Below are positions 11,501-22,453 of a stretch of DNA of 64,000 nucleotides, one piece after another. Origin of the DNA: Malurus cyaneus samueli (lineage: Eukaryota; Chordata; Aves; Passeriformes; Maluridae); NCBI GenBank assembly GCA_009741485.1, contig CM019218.1, positions 46,090,840-46,154,839 on the forward strand, given 5' to 3'. The notes beneath the pieces are model-generated. The model was not told the origin of the DNA. It ran no database searches and was given only the letters and a program-made list of their open reading frames with translations. A program made the translations under genes and the position numbers. Position 1 is the stretch's first letter; each line of letters starts with the position of its first letter.

Positions 11501-14108
11501 AGGAGGCATAGTGAAAGGGGACGAAATACTGGCTGTGAATGGCAAGATATTAATTGACAGCAAGCTGGCAGAAGCACAGGCAACTCTAGCAAAAGCTTGG
11601 AACATGGGTGGGGTGAGTAACCTGGAATACTGCTTCATTCTGCCTACAGAGTTCATATGAGAGAATACTTCTCTATCATGACATTGTCACAAATAAGGTG
11701 ACAAACATTTAGAGTAGGGGATATGTCATGCACTATGCAAGTAAGTTAAAATCTGCAGAAGATGTTCATGTGTGGTATCTCTGAAAACCATGTGTGGGAT
11801 TTACCAGGAAATTTCATGGCATTTAGCCACATGTCAAGATTGATATTTAAACACATTACATTCTGAGTGTACAGAATTATAGTACATTTATCAATACAAT
11901 CACTCTTTGACAATTATTTGCAAGCTGATTGGAATTTTCTGATAATGCCTTATCTTATTTCTGATTTCTTTTACAAGCAACACTGCACTTTAGCTAGTGT
12001 TTCCTCAGCAAGAACTCTATTAATGACTTAGATGATCAAATACAGGATGATTCATAGAATAATTTTTTTTAAAATCTTGTTGTAACAGTAGATTTTTCTT
12101 TAATTTCAAGATACAAATAGAACAGCTCAATCTTTAAATGATTGTGTGAAAATTCTAAATAGAGACTATGCTGCTGCTCCCTGTGGTTCTCCAGGAATAG
12201 ATTACCCCTCTGATTCCCTGACATTTCATGGTGGTCTGCTGGCCACCTCTAAAAGCAGTACTCAACAGCAGATTTTGCCTGTGCTTTTCTTTTTCAGGAT
12301 TGGATTGACTTAGTCATTGCAGCATCACCTCCAAAGGAATATGATGATGAAATGTAAGTGCATAAGTTTTTTTCTCTGGGGATTAAAAGCTGACTAACAA
12401 TAGCCAGTTTGCTTTTTTGTCAGACACTTTTCAAATATCTCCGTCTTGTGGGCCATATAACCTCCTGCCTTACATGGTTGCTCATTTGGTAGTTCTAAGT
12501 AGTTGTCATGCATTACAGCAGTGGTTCCCAGACTGCAGAATTGTGATTCTCAGAATTGGTTGCATGTGACTACACACTCACACTTTCAGTTCAAAGTTTG
12601 AGGAATTGGGGTTTGTTTCTTTTTTTCAGAAGTTCCACTTAACTTCAGTTTGAATCATTTACTGTATTCCATAGTTCATAACTTAGGAAACAAATCCCAA
12701 TAAGCATTCTTCATCACAACCAGATGTCTAATTCTGTAGTTGGTTTGGGGGTTTTTTATTAGATTGCAGTTACTGTCCTTGTCAAAGCAAACCTACATGT
12801 AAAAGTTTCAAAAGAGATTAAGTGATTTGGGTGTCTTGGAAATTAGTGATGTTCAAAGAATCCTTGTTTTAAAGATAATCAGCATAGGTGTGAAACAGAA
12901 GAATACATAGCTACAAGTGTGATAGAGGTTTCAAGTCGATATAACTTGCTTTACTTTGGACAAACAGATTCAAAAGCAAGACCTGTGTTTTCTAGTTTAA
13001 TTGAAGGAAAAGATTTTAAGATATCCTTAATAGCCAGTAACATGGCAGAGTAAGGTTTGGTAGTCGCTGTTAACCTGGGCTCTTGTTCCATGCAGAATAG
13101 TGGAGTATTAGTTGCTGTAAATCAGTTTTACTGGCTAATACCAACTGTAGTTAATGTGAAATTTTGTTTAACACCTGTGCATAAACTAACAAGCAAGGAA
13201 ATAACTGTCACTGTTATTTTTGTTTTCATATCCTGTATATTTAGCCCTCCCATTCCCTCCTCAGCAGTCAGTCCCAACACACACAGAAAGGTTTTTGAAG
13301 GCAGTGCACCTGTGTACAGACAAGGGTATCTCCTGCAGCTGTAGCCACTGCAGTGTCCCTCATGGTGAATAGCACACCTGGCTTCTTAACATGACTGGCC
13401 ATTGTGAGGCTGCATTATTTTTTCAGCATGTGCTTGCCTGTGCATTGCTTGCCATGCTTGCTTTTCTTCTTGGCATGCTGGAGCTGGAGTGTTCTTTGGG
13501 CCTTTGCCATGCCTGCACTATTAAAATATAAGTTTTTAGTCTCTACTTCATAAAGTCCCTTAGAGATGTTGTGCAGAATTGGTTTATCACCCACCAGGTT
13601 ATTAAATAAATAGGCCCTGTCTAAACAAGTAGGATTAACCTAAGGCTTTTTCCTTTATCTGTGGACCACTGCTGTGGCTTTGTGAGTTCATAAATATATA
13701 AGCAACTGAGAATTATTTTCTTGTGAAGGCTTGTCCAAAGAACAAATTCCCATTTGTATTATTCACAGTGTGCCTGTAAACAAGTATTCATGAGTGTTTG
13801 GTTTTCACTGAAGTTTGTCTCACTGTATAATGGGTTTATTCTGAAATTATCCTTGTCTCAGAAATTCAGTTTACTCTGTATTGCTTCTCTGTGCTGTAAT
13901 TGCTGTAAATACATAGATCTCTAGAGCTACCAAGGTAAGATTTCTTGTTGCATGTGGATCCTCTCAGTTATTACTTATAGTACAAAGCAAAATTACTTAA
14001 GACGCAGTTACAAAACTGTGCTTACTAGAAAGACTAAAAGTTGCATGGGAGCTAACAACATGATTCTTACTATGTTTTTCTTTTTTTTTCCACAGGACAT
14101 TTTTTTAA
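2431..14108 (+). CDS. USH1C: USH1C (harmonin), 3' part, spliced: 8 visible coding exons
   Basis: Harmonin is a PDZ scaffold that anchors cadherin-23 and myosin-VIIa at the upper tip-link density of hair-cell stereocilia and organises protocadherin links in intestinal microvilli. Visible exons are 2431-2550, 5892-5954, 9496-9537, 9852-9905, 10058-10157, 11503-11612, 12298-12353 and 14096-14108 (coding part). Joined, they read without a stop to TAA at 14106-14108. The order is the end of the harmonin-b proline/serine/threonine-rich insert, a short linker with FDPYSM, the PDZ3 entry [18 protein letters not shown], the PDZ3 domain, and a terminal DDEMTFF that closely matches human DDELTFF. The N-terminal domain, PDZ1, PDZ2 and coiled coils must lie upstream of the window. 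All introns are GT-AG. Identity rests on remembered human harmonin sequence and on ABCC8 following on the same strand. I see no frameshift in the visible part. Confidence 0.95.
2551..5891 (+). other. USH1C intron between the two harmonin-b exons
   Basis: AT-rich, 3.3 kb. It holds a run of 25 T at 4885-4909 and shorter T-runs. No exon, RNA gene or recognisable transposon was found. Confidence 0.75.
4885..4909. repeat. Poly(T) tract, 25 nt
   Basis: Uninterrupted run of 25 T. No transposon body is recognisable next to it, so it is recorded as simple low-complexity sequence. Length is likely polymorphic. Confidence 0.9.
5892..5954 (+). CDS. USH1C: USH1C harmonin-b cassette exon ([11 protein letters not shown])
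   Basis: This 63-nt exon (21 codons, phase 0) has acceptor ttttgcag and donor gtaaaa. It begins [11 protein letters not shown], identical to what I recall immediately before the FDPYSM linker in human harmonin-b. The second half differs: the bird sequence ends SSFRSNKKQ where I recall a shorter TAFRQ in human, about four residues longer. It is too short to stand out as an open reading frame and was found by motif. The donor is weak after position +4, consistent with regulated splicing, though that is inference. Confidence 0.82.
5955..9495 (+). other. USH1C intron with CR1 fragment
   Basis: 3.5 kb non-coding. It contains a CR1 fragment at about 7418-7650. The part from 8160 to 9300 looks somewhat different in composition and may be an old transposable element, but I cannot name one. 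The 134-codon minus-strand frame at 8451-8855 has no recognisable domain. Confidence 0.7.
7418..7650 (+). mobile_element. CR1 non-LTR retrotransposon 3' fragment
   Basis: Contains the diagnostic avian CR1 3'-end phrases: gaatattaggaaaatggttt, aggaggctcccaggga, gttggacttgatgatcctc and ttccttccaactcag, ending in a tail related to the CR1 octamer (gtttctgtga). It is 5'-truncated and has no coding capacity. Confidence 0.9.
9496..9537 (+). CDS. USH1C: USH1C linker exon (FDPYSM)
   Basis: This 42-nt exon (14 codons, phase 0) has acceptor ttctcag and donor gtaagg. It encodes [14 protein letters not shown], matching human DFRKYEEGFDPYSM. It links the coiled-coil/PST part to PDZ3. The start was chosen at the first AG because it gives the same 14-residue length as human; a second AG lies 9 nt downstream. 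Confidence 0.92.
9538..9851 (+). other. USH1C short intron (314 bp)
   Basis: GT-AG intron. The upstream exon frame stays open into it until a TAA at 9739-9741, so a retained-intron transcript would end before PDZ3. No other feature. Confidence 0.85.
9852..9905 (+). CDS. USH1C: USH1C exon entering PDZ3
   Basis: This 54-nt exon (18 codons, phase 0) has acceptor ctcctag and donor gtaaat. It encodes [18 protein letters not shown], which differs from human only in the fourth residue (D for E). It supplies the first strand of PDZ3 (DVRLLRIKK). It is separated from its neighbours by very short introns of 314 and 152 bp. Confidence 0.95.
10058..10157 (+). CDS. USH1C: USH1C PDZ3 exon (carboxylate-binding loop)
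   Basis: This 100-nt exon (phase 0 in, phase 1 out) has acceptor ttcatag and donor gtgagc. It encodes [18 protein letters not shown] and [16 protein letters not shown]. The EGSLDL stretch is the harmonin PDZ3 version of the PDZ ligand carboxylate-binding loop, and [15 protein letters not shown] is the strand and turn before the conserved GD motif. It matches human PDZ3 closely. Confidence 0.95.
10158..11502 (+). other. USH1C intron within PDZ3, with CR1 fragment
   Basis: 1345 bp GT-AG intron interrupting the codon after His in the KHG motif. It holds a minus-strand CR1 piece (11041-11192) and a short TA dinucleotide run at about 11227-11236. Nothing else seen. Confidence 0.85.
11041..11192 (-). 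mobile_element. CR1 retrotransposon 3' end, antisense
   Basis: Reads as the reverse complement of the CR1 3' end: tagaatcacagaactgttgg, ggttggaagggactttacag, then gatcaggctgctcaaaagcc and catccagcctggtttttgaa. It is a short 5'-truncated copy. Confidence 0.92.
11503..11612 (+). CDS. USH1C: USH1C PDZ3 exon (GDEILAVNG core)
   Basis: This 110-nt exon (phase 1 in, phase 0 out) has acceptor tccctag and donor gtgagt. It encodes [17 protein letters not shown], the classic PDZ GD-x-I-x-x-V/I-N-G signature, followed by the second helix ([16 protein letters not shown]). It aligns without gaps to human harmonin PDZ3 ([16 protein letters not shown]). Confidence 0.96.
11613..12297 (+). other. USH1C intron (685 bp)
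   Basis: GT-AG intron between the PDZ3 helix exon and the DWIDLV exon. Nothing recognisable inside. Confidence 0.85.
12298..12353 (+). CDS. USH1C: USH1C PDZ3 last strand and tail exon
   Basis: This 56-nt exon (phase 0 in, phase 2 out) has acceptor tttttcag and donor gtaagt. It encodes [18 protein letters not shown] plus two bases of the next codon. DWIDLV is the last PDZ3 strand; PPKEYDDE is identical to the human tail. Confidence 0.95.
12354..14095 (+). other. USH1C last intron (1.7 kb)
   Basis: GT-AG intron splitting the Met codon before TFF. It ends with a long polypyrimidine tract. No repeat or exon recognised. Confidence 0.85.
14096..14108 (+). CDS. USH1C: USH1C terminal coding exon (TFF-stop)
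   Basis: After a pyrimidine-rich acceptor (many T, then ccacag) only 13 coding bases remain: one base completing Met, then Thr-Phe-Phe and TAA. This gives the C-terminus DDEMTFF, against human DDELTFF. The final residues T-F-F resemble a C-terminal PDZ ligand, and harmonin is reported to self-interact through its own C-terminus. The exact match of phase and residues makes this tiny exon secure. Confidence 0.92.
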
Positions 14109-14165
14109 GGAAGACTAAAACTGTTGAAATGGAGTCTTTCCTCTGAAGAAACCTGCTGCTCAGTA

Positions 14166-14171
14166 AATAAA
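14166..14171 (+). terminator. USH1C: Candidate USH1C poly(A) signal AATAAA
   Basis: A perfect AATAAA occurs 58 nt after the stop codon, with the weaker variant ATTAAA at 14221-14226. Use of the first would give a very short 3'UTR. Another AATAAA is at 15891-15896. Which one is used cannot be decided from sequence. Confidence 0.35.
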
Positions 14172-17100
14172 TGGGAAATCAATAACCCCATGAAATGCAT
14201 ATTTATTGACTGATGTGTAAATTAAATGAGAGGCTTCAGATTCTTCAGATAATTTGAATAATTTACTGTCATTCTAGAGACCTACAAGTGAACTTTTTTT
14301 GCAAGATGATTGGGAAGAACCGCTGACTAGCATAGTTCAGTCTGTGAGCACTCAATCTCTTTTTGCTATTTTGAGGGGCCAAATTTTGAAAACTATCTTT
14401 TCATTTTCCTGGTAACACACTCTAAAATTACAAATTAAGATAGAACACAGATGTCTGCTCCTGCATGCAACACTGGTGAATACACATTCACAGGCCAGTT
14501 TGGGTGTAAAATGGATTATATTTTTCCTTCCTAGATAGTAAAATTCCTGGGAAAATGGGAAAGTACACAGAAAACTTCTGTTCTTACTCATACTTTGTAG
14601 CTCTCTTGCTATCCAATTTTGTGTCTCAGGTGGGAAGTCTTTTTGAATATAAAAACCCCGCTGGTGGAAAAACTGGGAATACCAGAAATGCTAGCATTAT
14701 ATGGAATTATTTTGATTGTGTTGCTCATGATGTGTAGAGAATCTTCTGTACAGCAGAGTAAACAACTAGAAAGTAGTTAACATAAAATCTTTACAAGGAG
14801 TGACATTCAGACTGCTGAGTATTTGTATTGGTGGCAAAAATTCCTTAAAGGGTGGAGCATGAGGTGAGCACATGGCCATAGTCTAGAAGCCTTCTTGGAG
14901 TTCCTGTGCTGCCCCTGCTGCAATCCTAGGAGTTGGTAGTATCTATGTGTGTTTTTCTAGATCTCTTCTCTCCTTCTGTCTTCCTCACTACTTCTCTTTT
15001 CTTTCTTCTCTTTGCCTGGAACTTTTGGGTAACACAGAATTTGATGAGTTTTAAGGTTTTTCCTGGTTGGGCTAAATTAGTGGTAGCTAAATGAACACTG
15101 AGTACTGCTTTGGTAAGTCATAGAATGTCAAATTATATGTTGTATTTCATCCTTTGCCAAAAATGGTTGATTTTTGAGCCTTTGATTTTGCTAATTTTGC
15201 CTGTTAGCTTTAGTGTGTTCTTCACCTCTTGTCTCTATCTGGTGGGCATTTCCCCTTTATGCTAAGAGAGAGCAAGAGAACCTGGAGTTGAAGCCCTGGA
15301 TCTAAGGCTTCAGGGCTTAACACGTGCCTCCATTGTTGAGTGTGGAAATTGGGCTGTGATTCTCAGTCTGTAGTTTTCTACTTTGTTGTCAGTGAGCCTT
15401 TATATGTGACTAAAGAATGCCACCAAGTTTAACATTTTCCTCTCGGTGAATGTGTACCTTCAGTTTCAGTAAATTCCGTAAGGCCATAACATTGATATCA
15501 ATTTGGCTTTAATATTTTTACAGTTGCAGATTTAGTAATTATATTTTCAAGGTACCTCCTTAGAAATGTTTTTTTCCTTCCTTGTATCTTCCAATTTGTA
15601 TTCTGGTTTTTGTGCGGTGTGTAGATTTTTCTCCCCTGTTCTAATGAGAGACAGTTTATAGTTTTTTGGTGTATCAGATTTCCACTGAAGTCTTCCCTTC
15701 TCGAGTTTGGAAGCCCTCCTCCAGCACATAAAAATAACAATTATGTTTCTGAGAACTCTGTTTATTTGCTGATGCTTACTTATGTTGACTTTGTATATTT
15801 GCAGTATTCTTCCAGTAAGCCAACTGATGTGTGTGGCAGGGTATATGTGTTAGAATATTTAAAATGTTTAACTCTTACAACTAATCCAAAAATAAAATTG
15901 CATTTGCTAAATGGAAGATATCTAGTTTCCTGTTTGTCTCTGGGTTTGTACATCATAGTAATAGTTAATCAGCTAGATTACACAGATTTCTGAGTTTTTC
16001 TTAGTAACAGACCTATTTGCAAGAGATTGCCACCTTTGTGGAACTCATAATTTATGCTGCACAGAAGGGAATTGTGATTTGGCTGAGCTGCAGTATTCTA
16101 TAGAGTTTTTGGGGGCAAATCTGGTCATATGATAGCTGGCAAGCTACTGAATGCAGTTGCTACGGGGTATTTTTTTGCTACATCCTAGCGTGCATCTATC
16201 CAGGCCTGCAGACTTCCTAACCAGCAAACTGATCTACATGCTGAATCCCTCAAGATCAGCACCAGAAGGAAATTGCAGCAGGATGTACTTCTCCTGCTGC
16301 TTTGGTTCTCAGTTGCCTACATAGTGCAGCCATCTGGACCATATGACAATGCATCAGGGAGATGAGGGGTGCTATCAAATGTTCTCTCAAGGGCTGCTCG
16401 GATGTTTTGTACCAGCAGAGAGAGAACCACACTAATGCACCAGTAAAGAACTTCAGCCAGTGCTTGATTGTGCAAAACACTGTCTCAGCACACTAAGAAA
16501 CATAACTCAACAGAACTTAGAGGTTAGATATTAGAGCTATTTCTACTGGTGTTGTTTTTCAGAGACAGAAGGAGTGCAGAAGACTGAGCTGGGAAATCTG
16601 TGGGAGTACCAGCAGTTGAGTTGTAGCCTTGCTTCTTAGTCATATAACTATCTTTCTTTTCCCCATCCACCCTGTTAACTTGATTTGTTTGGATAAAGCT
16701 TAAAATGCATGAGAAGGCAGTTGAGGAAATAATTCCTGCTCAGAACTTTAGGTATATGAAGAAAGTGTTTATTTTAGTGCTTAACCTGTGTTAGGATGGC
16801 AGCATTGCTTTAGGTAATGTAAGGAGGTGGTGTTAGGAGAAAGGAGCCTAATGTTTCTGAAATCTTGAAATTATCTTAAGCCATTATCCAGGTAGTTTTT
16901 ACAGTATTTCGAATTTCCAGTGCCCTGGGACTGCATCCCATCTTTTATTTGCCAGCTAGCTCAAGGGGTTGGAAAATGCTACAAGAAAATACATTTTTCA
17001 AGCAACTTTGCTTCCAGTTACTTTGTGTGTGAGCAGAGGGTCCCAGTTGTAAAAAAAAATTTAAAAGGGGTGCCCATTTTGAGTTGCTGCTGTGTTGTTT

Positions 17101-17990
17101 TTTGGTGGCTGTAATAGTCATTACATGTGCCTGTGCCTCACCCCTGTTCAACAAGGCCAGCTTTGAAAAGGTAACAGTAAGAGTAAATGGGACTTTTCTT
17201 TTTTTCAGCCAGTGCTGTTTCCTTTGGGAGTATGGAAACTCTGACCTGATGCACGAAGCAGGAAGAAATCCAAGTACTTCACTGACAGTATCTTGAATGC
17301 TTCCAACCACTTTTAAGAGAAGATGGTTTTTTTCTCATTTGCTCTAATCTCAGAGGGAATATGTGTAGTTTCTCAGGCCTGTTTGTTTGGTTAAGACGCC
17401 AAACCCCACTATCTCTCTCTGTGGGATAATAACCCAGAGCAAGACTTTCTCAGAACTGTTAACAACCGCTCTTATTCTCTCAGGAATTTCTTGGCCACGT
17501 TGTCTTTAGCATACCCCTCACAGTTGCTGAACTGGAGCATGAATTACATTAGAAACTTGTGACTTTCACATCTGCTCTGTGAGCCTGTGCGTGCCTGTGT
17601 GCAGGCAAAAAATGTGAGGCCCTATGGATCAGCACCATGGTATGCATTACAGGATAGGAAATACCATGGGTTATTACTCGTATGGATATTAGCATAGGGA
17701 AATCTTTGATCTATTTATTACTGCCATTCTGCTAATTTATAATTTAGCTAGTGTTTGTCACATGGCCATGGCTTCTTTTAGGAACTGTGCATTCATTTCA
17801 GAGAAGTTACAGTTTTTAAAAATTGTTTTGTTCACAAATAAATGTGCAGCATAAGGAGGGGTGTATGCATGCACGTACACCAGTAAGGTTTTTAAAAATC
17901 AGTTTAATTTGAGGAGCACACATGTACAAATGATCTCAGCACTTCACAAACATGTGAACTTAAATAAGGTGTTATAAACCCTCTCACCAT

Positions 17991-18015
17991 AAAAAACAAA
18001 CAAACAAAAAAAAAA
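17991..18015. repeat. A-rich low-complexity stretch
   Basis: Runs of A interrupted by single C (AAAC units). Simple sequence with no adjoining transposon recognised. Confidence 0.7.
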
Positions 18016-19082
18016 CCCCAAGAGTGAAAAATCATGGCTTTGTGTCAAAAGATGCCTATCTGGTTGTAAGGAGCTTGATATGCAGTAGCTGATGCGGGTT
18101 CTCCTGTTTGCTTCATCTGTTTATCTGAAATGCAAAGACCTGAGCCTTAGGATTATAAATCTAGTGAGTCTCTTGTAATAATTTATGATAAGCTAATAAG
18201 TGCTTGATTCTCATACTGAGCTTGACCTTCAGTGTTTCTCTGCATACCTGCCAATTTTATCTTTTGCTATTGTCCTTGTTCTCAGGAGGTTTCTGTTTTT
18301 CTGACTGACAGAAATTTCTGGAACAGATATCAAAATTGCTTTTCTGCAGGTTTAAGGTCTGAGGTGACTCCAGGTGGGCTGTTCACAGATCATGCAAACT
18401 TTTTTCAAGGAGACTGCTTTCTTTCCTTCTTCCTAGGGAAGGCAACTAAAGGTTTGCCTCTGCTGGAATACTGGGGGCATCTGCTGGAATACTTCTTCCT
18501 CTATTACTAGATCTGCATTTGATGTGTTTTTGAAGGCCACAGATAATAGCACAACGCTTTGGTGAAGCCCAGGTTACACAAATATTTACAACAAGATAAC
18601 TTGGGCTTTTCCTGGTGTTTGTTGAAAGCATCTCGGATGAAAGAAGTGGAGACAGACATAGGAAATGCAAAAAAAAAAAAATTCTGTTCTCTGGAAAGGA
18701 AGTTTTTAAAACACGCATCTTCAGAGGATCATAGCTTACAGTTAAGAAAAAAGGTCTTCTCTAAACTGCAATGCTGGACACATACCATAATATCAATCAT
18801 TAGTAAAATCCACTGGAAGGAAGTTTTAAGGAATTAATTTTGAAGAAGTAAGTTGCAAAGTGGTGGGCAGCACTTGCGTATGTAAGCCTGAATGGCTGTT
18901 GTTGAACTCAGAATTCTAAATGGAAAAAATGTGGAGTATGATGCCCTGCAGAGAGCAGCTTCATCTGGTCCCACAAAACCTGCTGCCTGATGAGCAATGG
19001 GTATCCCTTGCACACCAGAATTGTGCTTGATAGGTGTTTCCCACTTAGATGGTAACCACAGAATAGAAATAGCAATGCTCTG

Positions 19083-19189
19083 ATCCAGCAAAGCCCTTAA
19101 GTAAATACTTACATTTAAGCATAGGAGCCCATCCCATTGACATATGTTGGGTTCAATAATCCTACTCAGGCTTAAGTATTTTGCTGGAT
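19083..19189. repeat. Ancient palindromic (MITE-like) repeat
   Basis: Left arm atccagcaaagcccttaag (19083-19101) and right arm cttaagtattttgctggat (19171-19189) are inverted repeats matching at 16 of 19 positions. The spacer includes cccattgacat. This resembles an old amniote palindromic element whose consensus (gatccagcaaag, cttaagc, cccattgac) recurs in bird, turtle and crocodile genomes. That resemblance is from memory; the arms are seen directly. Confidence 0.55.
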
Positions 19190-22100
19190 TGGCCTGAAGG
19201 CAAAGGATGCCTTAGTCCGAGAAATGCTTAGTTATGGAAACTTATTAATGCTGAAGTTCCAGTATTCATACTGAATTTTAGTTCCTTCTCATTTTCTCAA
19301 ACAATCTTTAAAGGTTATTCCTCCAACCAGCTCCCACTGCCCATTTTCTTTGCTTGTCCTCATCTTATCTTTTCTCGCCATTTCCCTTCCAAACTGAGTA
19401 AAACTAATTAGTCTTCAACAGCTATAACAGAGTTTGTTTATATGGTGCTCAGAGGAAAGTTTGGGAGAAAGAGACTGGGATCCTCCCAGTGTAAACTGAG
19501 GAAGATAGAAATCAGACAGCTTTTTTGAGGAGAAAGACTTTTCTAAACAGTAAGGAAGTGAGAGGGAAAGTTGCTGATGGTTATTCTTCATGCAAAGCTA
19601 CACACGTATATGCTACTACTTAAAACCAAGAGAGTTTCAAACTACTTTTTTCTGAAATTTTTTTCTCTTCCCTCTGCCTTTCCCCTGAGCAGTTCTGGGT
19701 GCTTTAGCACCAAGACCCCATGTTCATGCTGGCAACAGCTTAAAGCTCTTGAGCATTAATGGCACTTAACAGAGTGCAGAGAACATTAGATAAAAACCAT
19801 TTTTAGAAACACTAGACAGAAAATTAAGCTTTGACTAAAATTTTGTAATAAGTGTTTCCCTGACAGGATGAAATAGCTTTTCATGGTTATCCTTTCAAAT
19901 TAAGTAGATTGTAATTTTTCAAATATCAGTATTTTTGTTATTCTTTCTCCTTCTCCCATTGTCAAATGTGGAATTTTTAGAGGAGAGGCTCCCAGGAGTG
20001 GATTTTGATTAGCAACAATTCCAGCTGCAAGGAAGGACAGAGGGAAACAAAGAAGAGAAATGCATGTTCCCATTTGATTATTCACAAAGAATTGTGGTGA
20101 AGCAGAACTCTCAATGTTTTTAACCTGGTAGGACAGAAGGAATTGCAGTCTCTGCTTCAGTGAAAACCAGGCAGCTGCATTTTCATGCAGAGGAGTGGCA
20201 TATGTAGCAGGAATCCAGATTGAGAGAAGGACACATGAATCTTTTCTCTAACCAACATATACATTTCTCATCAATCATTTCAGAATTTACAGGTGGGTTC
20301 AACATAATTTATAATGTGGCTTTTCTTCTTGGAGCAGAGAATTTGATTGCAGCAAATTTCTGTTAACACCCACAGGGCTGATTGAAACAGAGCATATTTT
20401 GTGGTTGGATTGTTCACAGGGGAAAGCTAATTGAGTGTATTAAGTTGCCATTAAGTTGTAATGGTTTGTCCCAGATTGTGCTGCTGCAGGAAACTGTTTA
20501 ACAGTGACATATTCACGTTTCTTTGCCTCTAGCCAGACAAACAGGTGCAGAGATGGGATTTATTTTGTTATGCTATTGAAGTACATCAGGAATAGTATAA
20601 CTTCTCAATGATAAAATTACCTGGTATTGCCTTTTCTAATGATGTCTTTAAACCCATGTATACATGAACAGATGCTTAAAAAAACCTAAGTAAACAAATA
20701 GAGAAAAGTGGCTAGATTTATAATGAACACAAAGGGACAAAATGCTTGCCCTTCATTGCACTAGGACAATGCAAGTGACTTTTGTACAAGGCCCATCACC
20801 ATTTTCATAGAAAGTAAATAACACCTGAGGATTAAATCTCAGCTATTTTTTCTTTAATACTGATGTGATCTTTTAATCGGAGGGCAATGATCACTCTAGT
20901 CAGCTGTGTTCCCAACTGCAGAAGAGAGAGGAGTTTTTATCTAGTTGTAGCATAATCCATTCCTTATCTTGCAGTATCATCAGCTTTCATGGCCCAAACT
21001 ACAGGCAAATGGGAAAATGGCAAGTGCCCTTTTATGATGTGGTGAAAAGAACAGTTCACTTTAAATTCAGTTTGTTAAAGAAGCTACAGCCGGTTCCAGG
21101 ATTGGGAATACGTAGCAAACAATCTTACTTTTTTTGCCCAGTTACTTTGAGTGTGTCCTAAGGATGTATCCCTGGCACACATGAGAAAGTCATCCCTTGT
21201 CAGTGCTCTCTAGCTGGATGTGGTTGTTCTTGTCCCCATTGCATTGCTGTTACACTGCAGGTGAGAAGCAGACAGCAGAGTGAAAAAGTGATTGCACATG
21301 AAAAAGTTCCATGACTGAGCCTCAGCATTTGACATCCCCCTTCACATTTGGGCTGCCAAAATGCAGACGTGCAGAACGTTTCCACTGGCTCGTGTTGCTG
21401 CCTTATCACAGCAGACAAATATAGCCTGGGGAAAGCATGCTGAGACACTACCTACAGCCCTGAGAGAAAGAGAGAATCAGGAATAATTCCATGTGGGAGG
21501 GAAGATCAAAGTTATGCCCTGCATAGGTGGTTCTGCCTCATTCACTTGTAGTGTCAGGTGGGCAGCCAAGGGTGTTGGTGCCTCCACCTGCCAAGGAGCC
21601 ATAGCTTAGGCTGAGAAGTACCTGGACCATTGTAGGACATGAGTCTACACCCAAAGAGACTCCGCAAACTCTCTACAAACTAAGTCCTGTAAAGAAAGCC
21701 ATTTTTATATATTACATTTTCCAAACTTGTCTCATAAGCTATTTATCCTAAAAACTATAGAACCCCCCACGCAGTGTTCATTCATGTTACTGGTTAGTTC
21801 TCATTGTAACCTCAGCTCTATCAATCACCGTTGTGTTTACAGTTTCAGCATACTGCAAATTGACTGCTGCACTCACCAGTCAGAATTGTTTTAGTGTCTA
21901 ATGCTACAGATGGAAACAGTGTGACATATTCAACTTGGAGAAAGTTTGGGGTTTTTTTTACAGAAAATCTGCAACAAAAGAATATGGCTTCTCCTTTAAG
22001 AAGAGATATACCACATGAAACATTATCTTCAGCCTTGTGGTATTGCCACCCAGCAAAAAATAATACATGCTCAGAGGAGAGAGCTACTTCTGAGGTAAAA

Positions 22101-22453
22101 AGAATTAATCTCTTTATAACCATTGTCAGGAACACAAAGAACTTCTCCAGCTTTTTTGTTTTTTTTAACTTTATCACAGCAATATGGATTTTGTTCTTAA
22201 TTATGTGAGTCTTCATGATAGGGATGTCATCTTCCTACCAATAGCTCATCCTTTCCTCAGAGCAGTTCTTTTAGAGAAGCCTGCTGCTTCTTTACATCCT
22301 GCACTAACCTGAGCACCTAGAATTGTTTGCTATCACTTGTATCATAATAGTGCATGTAAGTGCCACTCAGCATCAGATTCCTGATACATTTTAAACATTG
22401 TCCCACCTCTAAATATTTTGTTTTCAGAGAGAGATTAATCTTGCATAGGAATA

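Noticed and set aside
16256..16480. 74-codon minus-strand frame, possibly transposase-like
   Set aside because: I could not match it to any family; no terminal repeats seen.
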